Assembly (NCBI GenBank): GCA_964494625.1
Contig: CAZBRT010000002.1
Span: forward strand, 620,001 to 684,000
Reading direction: 5' to 3'
From: UBA2784 sp964494625
GTDB taxonomy: Bacteria > Pseudomonadota > Alphaproteobacteria > Micropepsales > Micropepsaceae
DNA: 64,000 nt
The position numbers were made by a program, and so were the translations under genes. Under the pieces are notes generated by a model. The model was not told the origin of the DNA, searched no databases, and was given only the letters and a program-made list of their open reading frames with translations. Positions 9,501 to 16,689 of the stretch are shown piece by piece; position 1 is the first letter of the stretch; every line of letters begins with the position of its first letter.

Positions 9501-10205
9501 CTGGGCGACGACATGATCCGGCGGCTTGCCGACCGGCTGGTGGCGGTTGACCTCCTCACCCAGGCAACCGAGCTTCTGCAATATCAGGTGGACAACCGGC
9601 TTAATGGCGTGGCGCGTGCGTCGGTCGCAACAAGGCTTGCACTTGTCTATCTCATGGATCGCGAGCCGGACAAGGCGCTGAACACCATCCGCTCCACACG
9701 CCAGACGCGGCTTCCCGACGAGCTCCTGATCCAGCGGCGCCTTCTGGAGGCGCGCGCGCTTGCCGAACTGAAGCAATTCCAGCTTGCCCAGGAAACGCTT
9801 GAACAGGACGACGGCACCGATGCGCGGCGTCTCAAGGCCGACATTTCCTGGATGGCGGCGGACTGGCAGGTTGCCGGTGAACGCTTTGAAACGCTTGCGC
9901 TTGCCGCGGGCGCGGGTCCAGCCGATGACATCACGCGCTTTGACGTGATGCGTGCCGCTGTTGCCTTCACGCTGGCCAACGACGCGCGCGGACTTTCCCG
10001 ATTGCGCGAGGCATTTGGTCCGCGCATGGAGACGACAAAGGACGGGCCTGCCTTTGATGTTGTGACCCGCACCATTGCGCCCGACTCGGTTGCGTTCCGC
10101 GACCTTGCCAAGGCCGTGGCTGCGATCGACACGCTCGACAAGTTCCTTGAGAGCTTTGATGCGGGCGGCACGCCGGGCGAGACAGCCGCCCTTGAACTGC
10201 CCTGA
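6579..10205 (+). CDS. Large secreted/periplasmic TPR-repeat protein
   Basis: No specific family name can be given. The 1208-residue product has an N-terminal signal peptide or anchor (hydrophobic stretch about residues 25-45, ending SALAEA). Two beta-rich AMIN-like segments follow (VRIGEHADYTRIVFDWPEEV near residue 190). A long Ala/Pro/Glu/His linker (about residues 285-425) leads to another beta segment and a helical C-terminal half with TPR-like pairs (for example LRLAQFYLAHGLAPEALGIL and LATRALDSDPNAQLMRGLVA). The layout recalls FimV-type envelope scaffolds. The open frame reaches a TTG at 6543; the ATG at 6579 is preferred. A perfect CtrA box lies just upstream and motor genes precede it, so a role in flagellar or polar organisation is an inference. 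Confidence 0.75.
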   Translation: MGEKRQMQMPEGTARARALRHWRALALPALLPLLLATVSLVPAQSALAEATAMLADGYARVTLDLPRAARFNASVANGVLVVRFDRAIALDPAALARAMPDYVSVARLDDGGRTLRVALKRSWRIHTSRNADALAIDLVTQEFAGDPPDISPTEAELAAAAAEAAEAIEAETPVDPSTLPPLGVPVRIGEHADYTRIVFDWPEEVDYALALDEGALTITFDRAAELSAGRFLSAPPHFVREVSAGNESGQLVVRMVVDPSSPIHHFRDGPKVALDIRSPRTDSEGGIVPVSAPAAAESGATAEAAPEGAPPAELSPDEPAEAAPAHHEEAAAETPPPAEAPATAEAGETVAAPTGAAAHAAAEPAAPETTEAEVPPQGTDAAAHAETPAAPIADAVAAAAIGAAPHAATDGAALEHAASPQSLEFRAEVIGDGLRMEFPFAVATPAALFQRGRTFFAVFDGDAPFAVESLPQRFFDYVTEASRTREGDNTVIRLRLAAQPLATVSLEGMTWVLTLGPSIMETPLPVRLLREARTVGPSRVRASLAGASRVVSFADSDAGDLLHVVTATGKVQGLIAQRDFVEFTALETAQGLVVRPLADDLSVSVEGSEVLIESGAGLSLSAGTVSQYAPERKPLGDTLRPAFMDFAAWRVPATAFPREHARLINAIGDDAGGPSAARLRLAQFYLAHGLAPEALGILKILVADDERASLDPSFLTARAVGHYLAREFAAAREDLATRALDSDPNAQLMRGLVAVALEDWPAARAAFALGEEWVGRYPADWQARFRLANAATGLAVNDLGLAERALGAMPAEGIEHHQALEAKLLKGELLSRLDRTEAAMELFTEVAEGGYRPLAARADFAIIMLKSRTGVLAAKDAIRELERLSWRWRGDRLELQVLKALADLQIASGDYRNGLLTMRAAVLGFPNDPLARHVREDMARAFEDLFLNGKADALPPVQAVGLYYDFKELTPIGRLGDDMIRRLADRLVAVDLLTQATELLQYQVDNRLNGVARASVATRLALVYLMDREPDKALNTIRSTRQTRLPDELLIQRRLLEARALAELKQFQLAQETLEQDDGTDARRLKADISWMAADWQVAGERFETLALAAGAGPADDITRFDVMRAAVAFTLANDARGLSRLREAFGPRMETTKDGPAFDVVTRTIAPDSVAFRDLAKAVAAIDTLDKFLESFDAGGTPGETAALELP

Positions 10206-10285
10206 ATTGACCCCGATCAAGGATTTGGCGGAAAGCCTGTGATGGGCTGAAGCTGCCGCGTTGTGGCGGCTGGAGGTCGATGGCG

Positions 10286-10594
10286 ATGCGCTTAACTCTC
10301 GCAGCAGCGATATTCGGGCTTCTCCTGTCCGCGACCGATGCGCGGGCAGACTGTGCCGGTGATTGTGATCTGGCGTGCGGCCCCCTGGATTCGCAGACCA
10401 ATGCCGATGACTGGGCTATCTGCATGGAGCCATGTCTTCAGGCATGCGCGGCGAATGACCCGCCAGACGTGCCCAGTCCGCCACCGCCCGCGTTCGTTTC
10501 GTGCCCTGGCGGCAGCGAGTGGGACGAGGGTGAAGGCGCTTGCCGCTGCCCGGAAGGTACTGAGTGGGACGGTCAGAACTGCGCGGCGCCGTGA
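10286..10594 (+). CDS. Small secreted Cys-rich protein
   Basis: This 102-residue protein is unrecognised. It has a clear Sec signal peptide (RLTLAAAIFGLLLSATDARA). The mature part of about 80 residues carries ten cysteines in three clusters (DCAGDCDLAC, ICMEPCLQAC, then SCPGG, ACRCPEG, NCAAP). An even number in a secreted protein suggests disulfide bonding. The CPGGSEWDEGEGACRCPEGT part resembles short EGF-like or chitin-binding-like repeats, but no assignment is safe. GGAGG at 10272-10276 favours the ATG at 10286 over the one at 10280, which would be too close. It ends 27 bp from the convergent dksA. Confidence 0.65.
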   Translation: MRLTLAAAIFGLLLSATDARADCAGDCDLACGPLDSQTNADDWAICMEPCLQACAANDPPDVPSPPPPAFVSCPGGSEWDEGEGACRCPEGTEWDGQNCAAP

Positions 10595-10621
10595 ACGCCA
10601 CCGCGTTGCCGGGTGTGTCCG

Positions 10622-11038
10622 TCAATCGTCGCGATAGACTTTTTCGCGGCGCTCATGGCGTTCCTGCGCTTCAATGGAAAGCGTAGCGATCGGGCGCGCA
10701 TCCAGACGGCGGAGCGTAATCGGCTCGCCGGTTTCCTCGCAAAAACCGTAGGTCCCGTCCTCGATGCGGCGCAAGGCCGCGTCAATCTTCGAGATCAGCT
10801 TGCGCTGGCGGTCGCGCGTGCGCAGTTCCAGTGCACGTTCGGCTTCGCTCGATGCGCGGTCTGCCAGATCGGCGTGCTGGACCGTGTCGCTCTGGAGGCT
10901 CTGGATCGTCTCGCGGCTCTCGCGGAGAATCTCTTCCTTCCAGTTCTCGAGCTTGAGGCGGAAATATTCGCGCTGCCGTTCGTTCATGAACGGCTCGGCT
11001 TCTGTCGGTTTGTAGTCCGGACTGATAACAACACCCAT
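10622..11038 (-). CDS. dksA: RNA polymerase-binding transcription factor DksA
   Basis: DksA binds the RNA polymerase secondary channel and, with ppGpp, adjusts transcription. The 138-residue product has the coiled-coil region (about residues 20-95, including TVQHADLADRASSEAERALE with the DxxDxA tip) and the C-terminal finger YGFCEETGEPITLRRLDARP. Only one of the four canonical zinc cysteines remains; the rest are Thr, Ser and Ala (ATLSIEAQE), a known pattern in alphaproteobacterial DksA. A plausible sigma-70 promoter lies at 11133-11161. It converges with the small Cys-rich gene. Confidence 0.93.
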   Translation of the reverse strand: MGVVISPDYKPTEAEPFMNERQREYFRLKLENWKEEILRESRETIQSLQSDTVQHADLADRASSEAERALELRTRDRQRKLISKIDAALRRIEDGTYGFCEETGEPITLRRLDARPIATLSIEAQERHERREKVYRDD

Positions 11039-11132
11039 CGGCGACTACTCCATCTTGTCGGGGCCTTATGTCCCGGAACGCATTCGGGGGGGATAAACCA
11101 GTCTTCCCGGGGACAGGACCGAAAGCGCGCGT

Positions 11133-11161
11133 CTTATATCGGCGAGTCGGGCTGCCTACAA
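11133..11161 (-). promoter_or_regulatory. Probable sigma-70 promoter of dksA
   Basis: On the minus strand TTGTAG and TATAAG are separated by 17 bases. The -10 matches 5 of 6 consensus bases and the -35 matches the TTG core. It lies about 95 bp upstream of the dksA start codon. The remainder of the 197-bp gap between dksA and fliX shows no other recognisable feature. Confidence 0.5.
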
Positions 11162-11235
11162 CCGGTTCCGCAGACTGCAAAACCCTTGATTTACAAAGCT
11201 TCTGTGATGGTGCGGCGCAGCATTGACCGGGGCCG

Positions 11236-11655
11236 TCAAACCACTTCCCCCAGCTTGGCGAGTTCGACATGCGCGCGAAGCTCGATCTCGTCGAGCACTT
11301 CGGTCAGGCGCGGGTCGGCAAAATCTTCGCCGCGGTCCCTCACCAGATGCGCCAATCGGTGAAGGGTTGCGCGTGGCACGCCGCCCGAAAGCAGGCCCAC
11401 GCGCAGATCGTCGAGCGCATCCAGAATGGAGTCGGCGCGGGCCAGTGACTTGGCGCGGCCGGTCGTTGCGTCCGGCGCTTGCTGAATGGCAATGAGGGCT
11501 TCGACCGAGCCGACACCGATGGCGGCATCGGTCGCAGGCGCGTGTGCAGTCTCGTGCGGTTCATTGACATGAAACGCAGTGCTGCCGCCTTGCACCTTTT
11601 CACGGCGGCGCAGGCTTGGCGGTGTCTCGATCCGTCCGGTCGCATTGATGCGCAT
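11236..11655 (-). CDS. fliX: Flagellar assembly regulator FliX
   Basis: FliX links basal body assembly to activation of the sigma-54 activator FlbD in Caulobacter. The 139-residue product has a short basic N-terminus (MRINATGRIETPPSLRRR), a variable segment and the conserved helical C-terminal half. That half includes ADSILDALDDLRVGLLSGGV, followed by HRLAHLVRD and DPRLTEVLDEIELRAHVELA. Length matches FliX. It is divergent from flgI as in Caulobacter. A near-consensus CtrA site (11725-11739) lies 70 bp upstream, fitting its known class II position. The two sigma-54 promoters in this window are its expected downstream targets. Confidence 0.92.
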   Translation of the reverse strand: MRINATGRIETPPSLRRREKVQGGSTAFHVNEPHETAHAPATDAAIGVGSVEALIAIQQAPDATTGRAKSLARADSILDALDDLRVGLLSGGVPRATLHRLAHLVRDRGEDFADPRLTEVLDEIELRAHVELAKLGEVV

Positions 11656-11724
11656 GGCGGTTGCGGGCGAGCTCGTGCCCCTCCCTTTCCTTTCACGTCG
11701 GATCAGACCTTGGGGCCGCCATGG

Positions 11725-11739
11725 TTAAATCCGGCCTAA
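11725..11739. promoter_or_regulatory. CtrA-type box between fliX and flgI
   Basis: TTAA-ATCCGGC-CTAA matches TTAA-N7-TTAA with one mismatch and correct spacing. It lies about 70 bp upstream of fliX, on the side opposite the flgI sigma-54 promoter, so it most likely drives fliX. Confidence 0.55.
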
Positions 11740-11831
11740 CGGGCGGAATTTTTTGCCGGGCAGGCTTCGCCCCTGAAGGGGAGCCCCCTCAAAAACATGA
11801 TTCATTTCAAGATGTTGGCATGAACGGCGAC

Positions 11832-11847
11832 TGGCACGTTTCTCGCT
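11832..11847 (+). promoter_or_regulatory. Sigma-54 (-24/-12) promoter of flgI operon
   Basis: TGGCACGTTTCTCGCT fits TGGCACG-N4-TTGCW with one mismatch in the -12 element, and the GG and GC are separated by exactly 10 bases. Transcription would begin near 11858. This places the ATG at 11852 outside the message and supports the ATG at 11897 as the flgI start. Confidence 0.75.
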
Positions 11848-11896
11848 TTGGATGGCGATGAAGATTTCCGTCTCCGGCCCGAAAGCGCTGAAAACC

Positions 11897-13042
11897 ATGA
11901 TCCGCCTTGACCGTTTCTTCCGCCCGGTTGCCGCTGTTGCCCTCTCGGCAGTGTTGGCATGGCCCGCCGCCTTCATCCCGGCCGCACAGGCCGAAGCGCT
12001 GTCGCGCATCAAGGATCTTGTCGATGTGGAAGGCGTGCGCGAGAACCTTCTTGTCGGCTATGGGCTTGCGGTCGGTCTCAACGGCACCGGCGACAGCCTG
12101 CGCAACGCGCCCTTCACGCTGCAATCCATCCAGTCAATGCTCGAGCGCCTGGGCGTCAACACGCGCGGCGAGCAGCTGAATTCGCGCAATGTCGCCGCCG
12201 TGATGGTGACGGCCAATCTGCCGCCCTTTGCCACCCAAGGCACGCGCATCGACATCACAGTCAGCGCCATTGGCGACGCCAAGAGCCTGATGGGCGGCAC
12301 GCTGATCGTCACGCCCCTGATGGGTGCGGACAGCAATGTCTATGCGGTTGCACAAGGCCCGATTGCGGTCGGCGGCTTTTCGGCGGGCGGCGACGGAGCG
12401 ACGGTTACGCGCGGCGTGCCGACCACGGGACGCATCGCGTCGGGCGCCATCATCGAGCGTGAAATTCCCTTCGAACTCGCACAGATGGATGTGATCAGGC
12501 TGGCGCTCCGCAATCCCGATTTCACCACGGCGCGGCGCATTGCAGACGCCATCAACACGTTTACCGGCAGCCCCTCGGCCATCGCAATCGATCCCGGCAC
12601 GGTGCAGGTCGCGATGCCGGCCACCCGGCCCGGCGGCGTTGTCGCCTTCATGACCGAGATCGAGCAGCTGCGCGTCGAGCCCGACATGATCGCCAAAGTC
12701 GTGATCGACGAAGGCTCGGGCATCATCGTGATGGGTGCGGATGTGCGGATCAGCGAGATCGCCATCGCACAAGGCAACCTCACCATCCGCGTCACCGAAA
12801 CGCCGCAGGTCAGCCAGCCTGCCCCGCTCTCGGAAGGCGGCACCACTGAAGTCGTTCCGCGCACGAATGTCGAAGTCGATGACAGTTCCGATGCGCGGCT
12901 TTCGGTGCTGCGCCACGGGGTCAGCCTCCAGAAGCTGGTGGACGGGCTCAATGCGCTGGGCATCGGCCCGCGCGACATGATCTCGATCCTCCAGGCGATC
13001 AAGGCAGCTGGCGCGCTTCAGGCCGAAATCGAGGTGATGTGA
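11897..13042 (+). CDS. flgI: Flagellar P-ring protein FlgI
   Basis: FlgI forms the periplasmic P-ring around the rod. From the ATG at 11897 the product is 381 residues, with a Sec signal peptide (about 1-33, ending AAQAEA) followed by the classic SRIKDLVDVEGVRENLLVGY. Further conserved stretches are GTGDSLRNAPFTLQSIQSML, NVAAVMVTANLPPFA and the C-terminal LQKLVDGLNALGIGPRDMIS. Earlier in-frame ATGs exist at 11852 and 11858, but the sigma-54 promoter at 11832-11847 would start transcription near 11858, so they are unlikely. Its chaperone FlgA is encoded at 492-1214. The stop overlaps the start of the next gene. Confidence 0.95.
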   Translation: MIRLDRFFRPVAAVALSAVLAWPAAFIPAAQAEALSRIKDLVDVEGVRENLLVGYGLAVGLNGTGDSLRNAPFTLQSIQSMLERLGVNTRGEQLNSRNVAAVMVTANLPPFATQGTRIDITVSAIGDAKSLMGGTLIVTPLMGADSNVYAVAQGPIAVGGFSAGGDGATVTRGVPTTGRIASGAIIEREIPFELAQMDVIRLALRNPDFTTARRIADAINTFTGSPSAIAIDPGTVQVAMPATRPGGVVAFMTEIEQLRVEPDMIAKVVIDEGSGIIVMGADVRISEIAIAQGNLTIRVTETPQVSQPAPLSEGGTTEVVPRTNVEVDDSSDARLSVLRHGVSLQKLVDGLNALGIGPRDMISILQAIKAAGALQAEIEVM

Positions 13043-13350
13043 TGGAAACGCTCCGCGCCGATCCGCTTCTCACCACACCGGCCTTTGATCCGCGCAATCC
13101 CGGTGCCGGCATCCGCGACCGCGAGGCCGCACGCAAGTCTGCCCAGGATTTCGAGGCCATGGCCATCACGCAGATGCTCCAGCCGATGTTCGAGGGCATC
13201 AAGACCGACGGGCTCTTCGGCGGCGGTCACGGCGAGGCCGTGATGCGCGGCTTCCTCCTCAACGAATACGGCAAGTCGATCGCGGCCGCCGGCGGCATCG
13301 GACTGGCCGACAATGTCTATGCCGAAATCCTCAAGATGCAGGGGCTCTGA
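13042..13350 (+). CDS. Rod-binding protein, FlgJ N-terminal type (CheL-like)
   Basis: This 102-residue protein equals only the N-terminal domain of FlgJ, the rod cap and assembly factor. It contains KSAQDFEAMAITQMLQPMFE and the GLFGGGHGEAVMRGFLLNEY motif typical of the rod-binding domain. The muramidase domain found in enteric FlgJ is absent, as in other alphaproteobacteria, where the stand-alone protein is often called CheL; peptidoglycan opening must come from another enzyme. The ATG overlaps the flgI stop by one base (TGATG), so the two are translationally coupled. Confidence 0.88.
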   Translation: METLRADPLLTTPAFDPRNPGAGIRDREAARKSAQDFEAMAITQMLQPMFEGIKTDGLFGGGHGEAVMRGFLLNEYGKSIAAAGGIGLADNVYAEILKMQGL

Positions 13351-13353
13351 GCC

Positions 13354-13779
13354 ATGAGCGACGCCGACATGCGCGCGCGCGATCTCGTGCTGCTCACGAC
13401 CAGGCTGACAGGCCTTGTGGAGCAGGAAATCCTCCTCATCACCGAGCGTCGGCCGCTGGAACTGGCCCGGCTCGACGAGGAGCGCACGCGCCTTGCGGCG
13501 ATCTATGCGCGCGAGATGGCGGTGATCCGCCGCGAAAAGGGCGCGCTCCACGCGTTTGCGCCCGACCTGCGCATGGAACTCACGACGGCGACCGAACGGT
13601 TCCGCAGCGCGCTCGACAAGCACCGGTTGGCGGTCGAGCGGGTGCGGCGTGTCACCGAAGGCATTGTGAAGGCGATCGCCAATGACATCGCCGCGCGCCA
13701 TTCGCCGCCCGTTGGCTATGGCCGCCATGCTGCTGCCACCAACCGGATGAAGCCGATGGCCTTCAACGGCCAGGCCTGA
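13354..13779 (+). CDS. FlbY/FlgN-like flagellar protein
   Basis: This 141-residue, mostly helical protein starts 3 bp after the rod-binding gene. Long amphipathic helices (LVEQEILLITERRPLELARL, YAREMAVIRREKGALHAF, TATERFRSALDKHRLAVERV) resemble FlgN-type type III chaperones. In Caulobacter the gene after flgI-cheL is flbY, so this is probably its counterpart. The identification rests on position and helical pattern rather than a diagnostic motif. It is the last gene of the flgI operon and converges with the FlaEY-like gene. Confidence 0.7.
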   Translation: MSDADMRARDLVLLTTRLTGLVEQEILLITERRPLELARLDEERTRLAAIYAREMAVIRREKGALHAFAPDLRMELTTATERFRSALDKHRLAVERVRRVTEGIVKAIANDIAARHSPPVGYGRHAAATNRMKPMAFNGQA

Positions 13780-13869
13780 GCAGCAACGATCCCATTCCGC
13801 CGGCTCCATTCGCCAACTAGGCGAGCGAAAGCGTGTGGGAGATGGATCAGCAAACCCAGAAGTCGGAAT

Positions 13870-16578
13870 TCAGAATAGGCCGCCTGTCGAGCCGCCGCCC
13901 GATTGCAGACGGGCAAGGCCAGCCTGATAATTGCCAAGCTGCGCGCGCATGTAAGCCGGGACCGTTCCACCGGTCCGGCGCTCCAGAAGCGCTTCCAGCG
14001 CCGGATCGCGCGTGATCTGGCGGAAGGCCTTGCGGATCACGCCCATCGCGTCGCGGATGGCCTCATTGGCCACGCCCGCCGTATCGCGCGAGAGGAGCGA
14101 GAGACCGGTCTTGAGGCCAAGGCCGAAAATATTGTCGGTCGCCTCTTCTTCCTTGTCGGCCTCTTCCGTCGTGTCGTCGTTGTCCTCCTCGTCGTCGAGG
14201 CCCGAAGTCGAAAGCTTTGTCGCGGCAACGATCTTGCCCGGCTGCATGGCCAGACCCGTCAGTGCATCGAGCCCCACGGGGCCCGCCTTGATGTCGATGA
14301 TCGAGCCTTCGCGCGCCGTGATGCGCAATTGGTCGCCATCGACGCCGCGCTTGACGCTCGCCCTTCCGTCCGGCAACACCACGCGATTGATCTTGTTGAC
14401 CAGCGAGCGGACCGTTTCCCCCTCGCGGATGGTGATGCGACGCTCGCGCGCGCCATCGACGGAGATCGTGAAGTAATCGCCGGGCCTCAGCGTTGTGCGT
14501 GCCGTCAGCGTGCGTGCAGGCGTGTAATCGAGTTCGCCGCGCGGCAGGCCCAGCGCGTCAAGCACGGATGATCCGGTCTCGTCCACCACCACGGCCGCAC
14601 CGGCGCCGGTGCCGCCTGGTCCGCCGAAATAACGCTGGAAGCCATTGCTGCCATCGAGCGGCAGCTTGGTCACAAAGGCACTCACGCTGCCTTCCGGTGC
14701 CAGCGTCTCACCCGGTATGTGCACGTTCGTATCGCCCGTGACATAGATGGCGTTCGCGGTGACGGCCATGTCGCGGATGCGGTCTGTGCCGCTGGAGCCC
14801 ATGTAATTCGTTTCGATCGGCGTGGTGCTGGCGCCATCATCCGAGAGGCTCATCACGAACCCGTCGATACCGCCATTATGGGTGTTCGTCGTCGCAAGGC
14901 CACCGGCATCAAACGCGCTGTTGGTTGTGTAACCGGCCACATAAACCTTGCCGTCGCGCGCAGCGAGCGCGCTGATGGCACCGCCCGAGAGATTGCCGAG
15001 CGTGATGTCCCAGGTTGCAGCACTTGCCGCACTTGCCGGATCGTACTTGGCCAGGCGGGCAACACCATCTTCGGATGTTGCCACCAGCAATTCGCCGTCA
15101 CCGGCAATGGCAAGGCGCGCGACGCGCTCATTGCCCGCGCCGCCGATCTGCCGGTTCCAGACAAGGGCACCATCCGCCGAAAGGCGCGTGACATAGGCGT
15201 CCGTGCCGCCGCCATGGGCTGCAACGCCGGACAGGCGCGACCGGGTGACACCGCCGACAAAGATCGAGCCATCAGCGGCAATGGTGACACTGGTTGCCTC
15301 GTCATCGGTCAGCGGTGCATTCTGGCGGAGGAACACTTCCTCCCCGCCCGCATCGAACTTCGCGACAATTGAATCCCAGCCGCCGCCTTTGGCATCGCCA
15401 TCTATCTTGCCGGCGATGCGGCCGGCCACCACCACATTGCCGTCCGCATCCACGGCCAACGCTGCCGCCTCCGCCTTGTCGCTCGTGCCCAGAAGTTTGG
15501 TCCAGAGCACATTGCCGGCGGAATCGAGCTTGCGCAGCATCATATCCTTGCTGCCCTGCAGGACTTGCGTGCCTGAGCTGCCGGTCGTGGTGCCAAGGAC
15601 GAAGACATTGCCGTCGCTGTCGGTCCTGGCCGAGACGGGTGTGAAGGCGCCACCTTCGGCCTTCACCGTCGTGGTCGAGATCACGTCAGGAGCGGGTGCG
15701 CCATTGTCAACAAGCTTGGAAATCTGTGCGGTATCGCTTCCGGCCGTGCCTGTGCGCGCGATGGTGTAGATCGCGGGCGAGGAAGTGGCGGGAATGAAGT
15801 TCAGAGCCTCGGTCGAAACGCCTTCGAACTTGAGGCCCCATTTGCGCGGCGCGGTGCCTTCGGCCGTGCCGACTTCGGCGCGCGTCACACGCGTCACCAT
15901 GCCGGCTGCCGCCAGCGCATCGTTCATCAGCTTGGCGATATTGCTGACGGTTGGCGCACCGGCAAGCGCTGCGAAATCAACCAGCACGTCCGTGTCCACA
16001 TTGTTCTTGCGCACGCGGATCGTGAAGCTCTCCGTGCCCGTGACGCCCTCAAGCGCGATGTTGGGGTCACCCACGCGCAAGGCGCGAGTCGAAAACTGCG
16101 ATCGGTCGCGCGGCACGCCGAGCGGGCTCTCCGCATAGTCGGACTTGCGACCCGTCATCAGCGTCAGCGCGTCGAAACTGGTCGAGGCGAGCGCGTCCGT
16201 CACCTGGGCAAGGCCGATCTGGAACCGGCGGTCGAAGCCTGAGAGGCGCGTCTCGGCCGTTTTCTTGTCGGTGGCCTCATTGGCGATGATCGATAGCGTG
16301 TTCAGCGCCTTATAGAGCCCGAACAATTTCTTGTGGTCCTCGGGCACACCTTCGCGGTCGAAAACCGCGTCGTCGTAATCGACAAATTTCTCCGTGCGCA
16401 GGGCCGCACTGACGCGCTCAGTCTCGCGCGGCTGCGGCGCCTTGGGATCCCAGGGCGGCACCACGCCGGTTGCAAGGCTTGTGGTGGAGGCAAGCGTTCC
16501 CGTTCCCGTCCGCCGCGAGGCGAGCGAGAAATTCGTCTGGGCGTTGAAGAAGCCCTGCAGGACGGCGGGGTCGATCAC
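13870..16578 (-). CDS. FlaEY-like SBBP-repeat flagellar regulatory/structural protein
   Basis: The 902-residue product has a helical N-terminal region (about residues 1-180), then a beta segment with RVGDPNIALEGVTGTESFTI. Next comes a long run of SBBP-type beta-propeller repeats (about 310-640; recurring patterns such as DADGNVVVAGRIAG, IAADGSIFVGGVTRS and GNERVARLAIAGDGELLVAT). A segment near residue 680-760 resembles flagellin IN modules (TLRPGDYFTISVDGARERR). Proteins with this layout in Caulobacter flagellar clusters are annotated FlaEY, named for mutants affecting flagellin regulation. There is no signal peptide. GTG at 16578 is chosen because GGAGGAAACCGC precedes it; a TTG at 16599 is also open. 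It is divergent from an FlmG-like gene. Confidence 0.7.
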   Translation of the reverse strand: MIDPAVLQGFFNAQTNFSLASRRTGTGTLASTTSLATGVVPPWDPKAPQPRETERVSAALRTEKFVDYDDAVFDREGVPEDHKKLFGLYKALNTLSIIANEATDKKTAETRLSGFDRRFQIGLAQVTDALASTSFDALTLMTGRKSDYAESPLGVPRDRSQFSTRALRVGDPNIALEGVTGTESFTIRVRKNNVDTDVLVDFAALAGAPTVSNIAKLMNDALAAAGMVTRVTRAEVGTAEGTAPRKWGLKFEGVSTEALNFIPATSSPAIYTIARTGTAGSDTAQISKLVDNGAPAPDVISTTTVKAEGGAFTPVSARTDSDGNVFVLGTTTGSSGTQVLQGSKDMMLRKLDSAGNVLWTKLLGTSDKAEAAALAVDADGNVVVAGRIAGKIDGDAKGGGWDSIVAKFDAGGEEVFLRQNAPLTDDEATSVTIAADGSIFVGGVTRSRLSGVAAHGGGTDAYVTRLSADGALVWNRQIGGAGNERVARLAIAGDGELLVATSEDGVARLAKYDPASAASAATWDITLGNLSGGAISALAARDGKVYVAGYTTNSAFDAGGLATTNTHNGGIDGFVMSLSDDGASTTPIETNYMGSSGTDRIRDMAVTANAIYVTGDTNVHIPGETLAPEGSVSAFVTKLPLDGSNGFQRYFGGPGGTGAGAAVVVDETGSSVLDALGLPRGELDYTPARTLTARTTLRPGDYFTISVDGARERRITIREGETVRSLVNKINRVVLPDGRASVKRGVDGDQLRITAREGSIIDIKAGPVGLDALTGLAMQPGKIVAATKLSTSGLDDEEDNDDTTEEADKEEEATDNIFGLGLKTGLSLLSRDTAGVANEAIRDAMGVIRKAFRQITRDPALEALLERRTGGTVPAYMRAQLGNYQAGLARLQSGGGSTGGLF

Positions 16579-16652
16579 GCGGTTTCCTCCACCTGCCAAT
16601 GTCGCACCCGCGGCGTAAACGGGGTGCTAAGCCGCCGTCGTCATCTTCATGG

Positions 16653-16667
16653 TTAAGGGGGCGTTAA
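16653..16667. promoter_or_regulatory. Perfect CtrA box in FlaEY-like/FlmG-like divergent promoter
   Basis: TTAA-GGGGGCG-TTAA is an exact TTAA-N7-TTAA match. It sits 23 bp before the FlmG-like start and about 75 bp upstream of the FlaEY-like start. With so little space before the plus-strand gene, activation of the minus-strand gene, or repression or leaderless transcription of the plus-strand gene, are alternatives. Confidence 0.7.
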
Positions 16668-16689
16668 CGGGATCGTTCCACCATGGGGC

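Noticed and set aside
13780..13869. TCGCC-AACTA-GGCGA hairpin between convergent flagellar genes
   Set aside because: Only a 5-bp stem without a T run, too weak to call a terminator.
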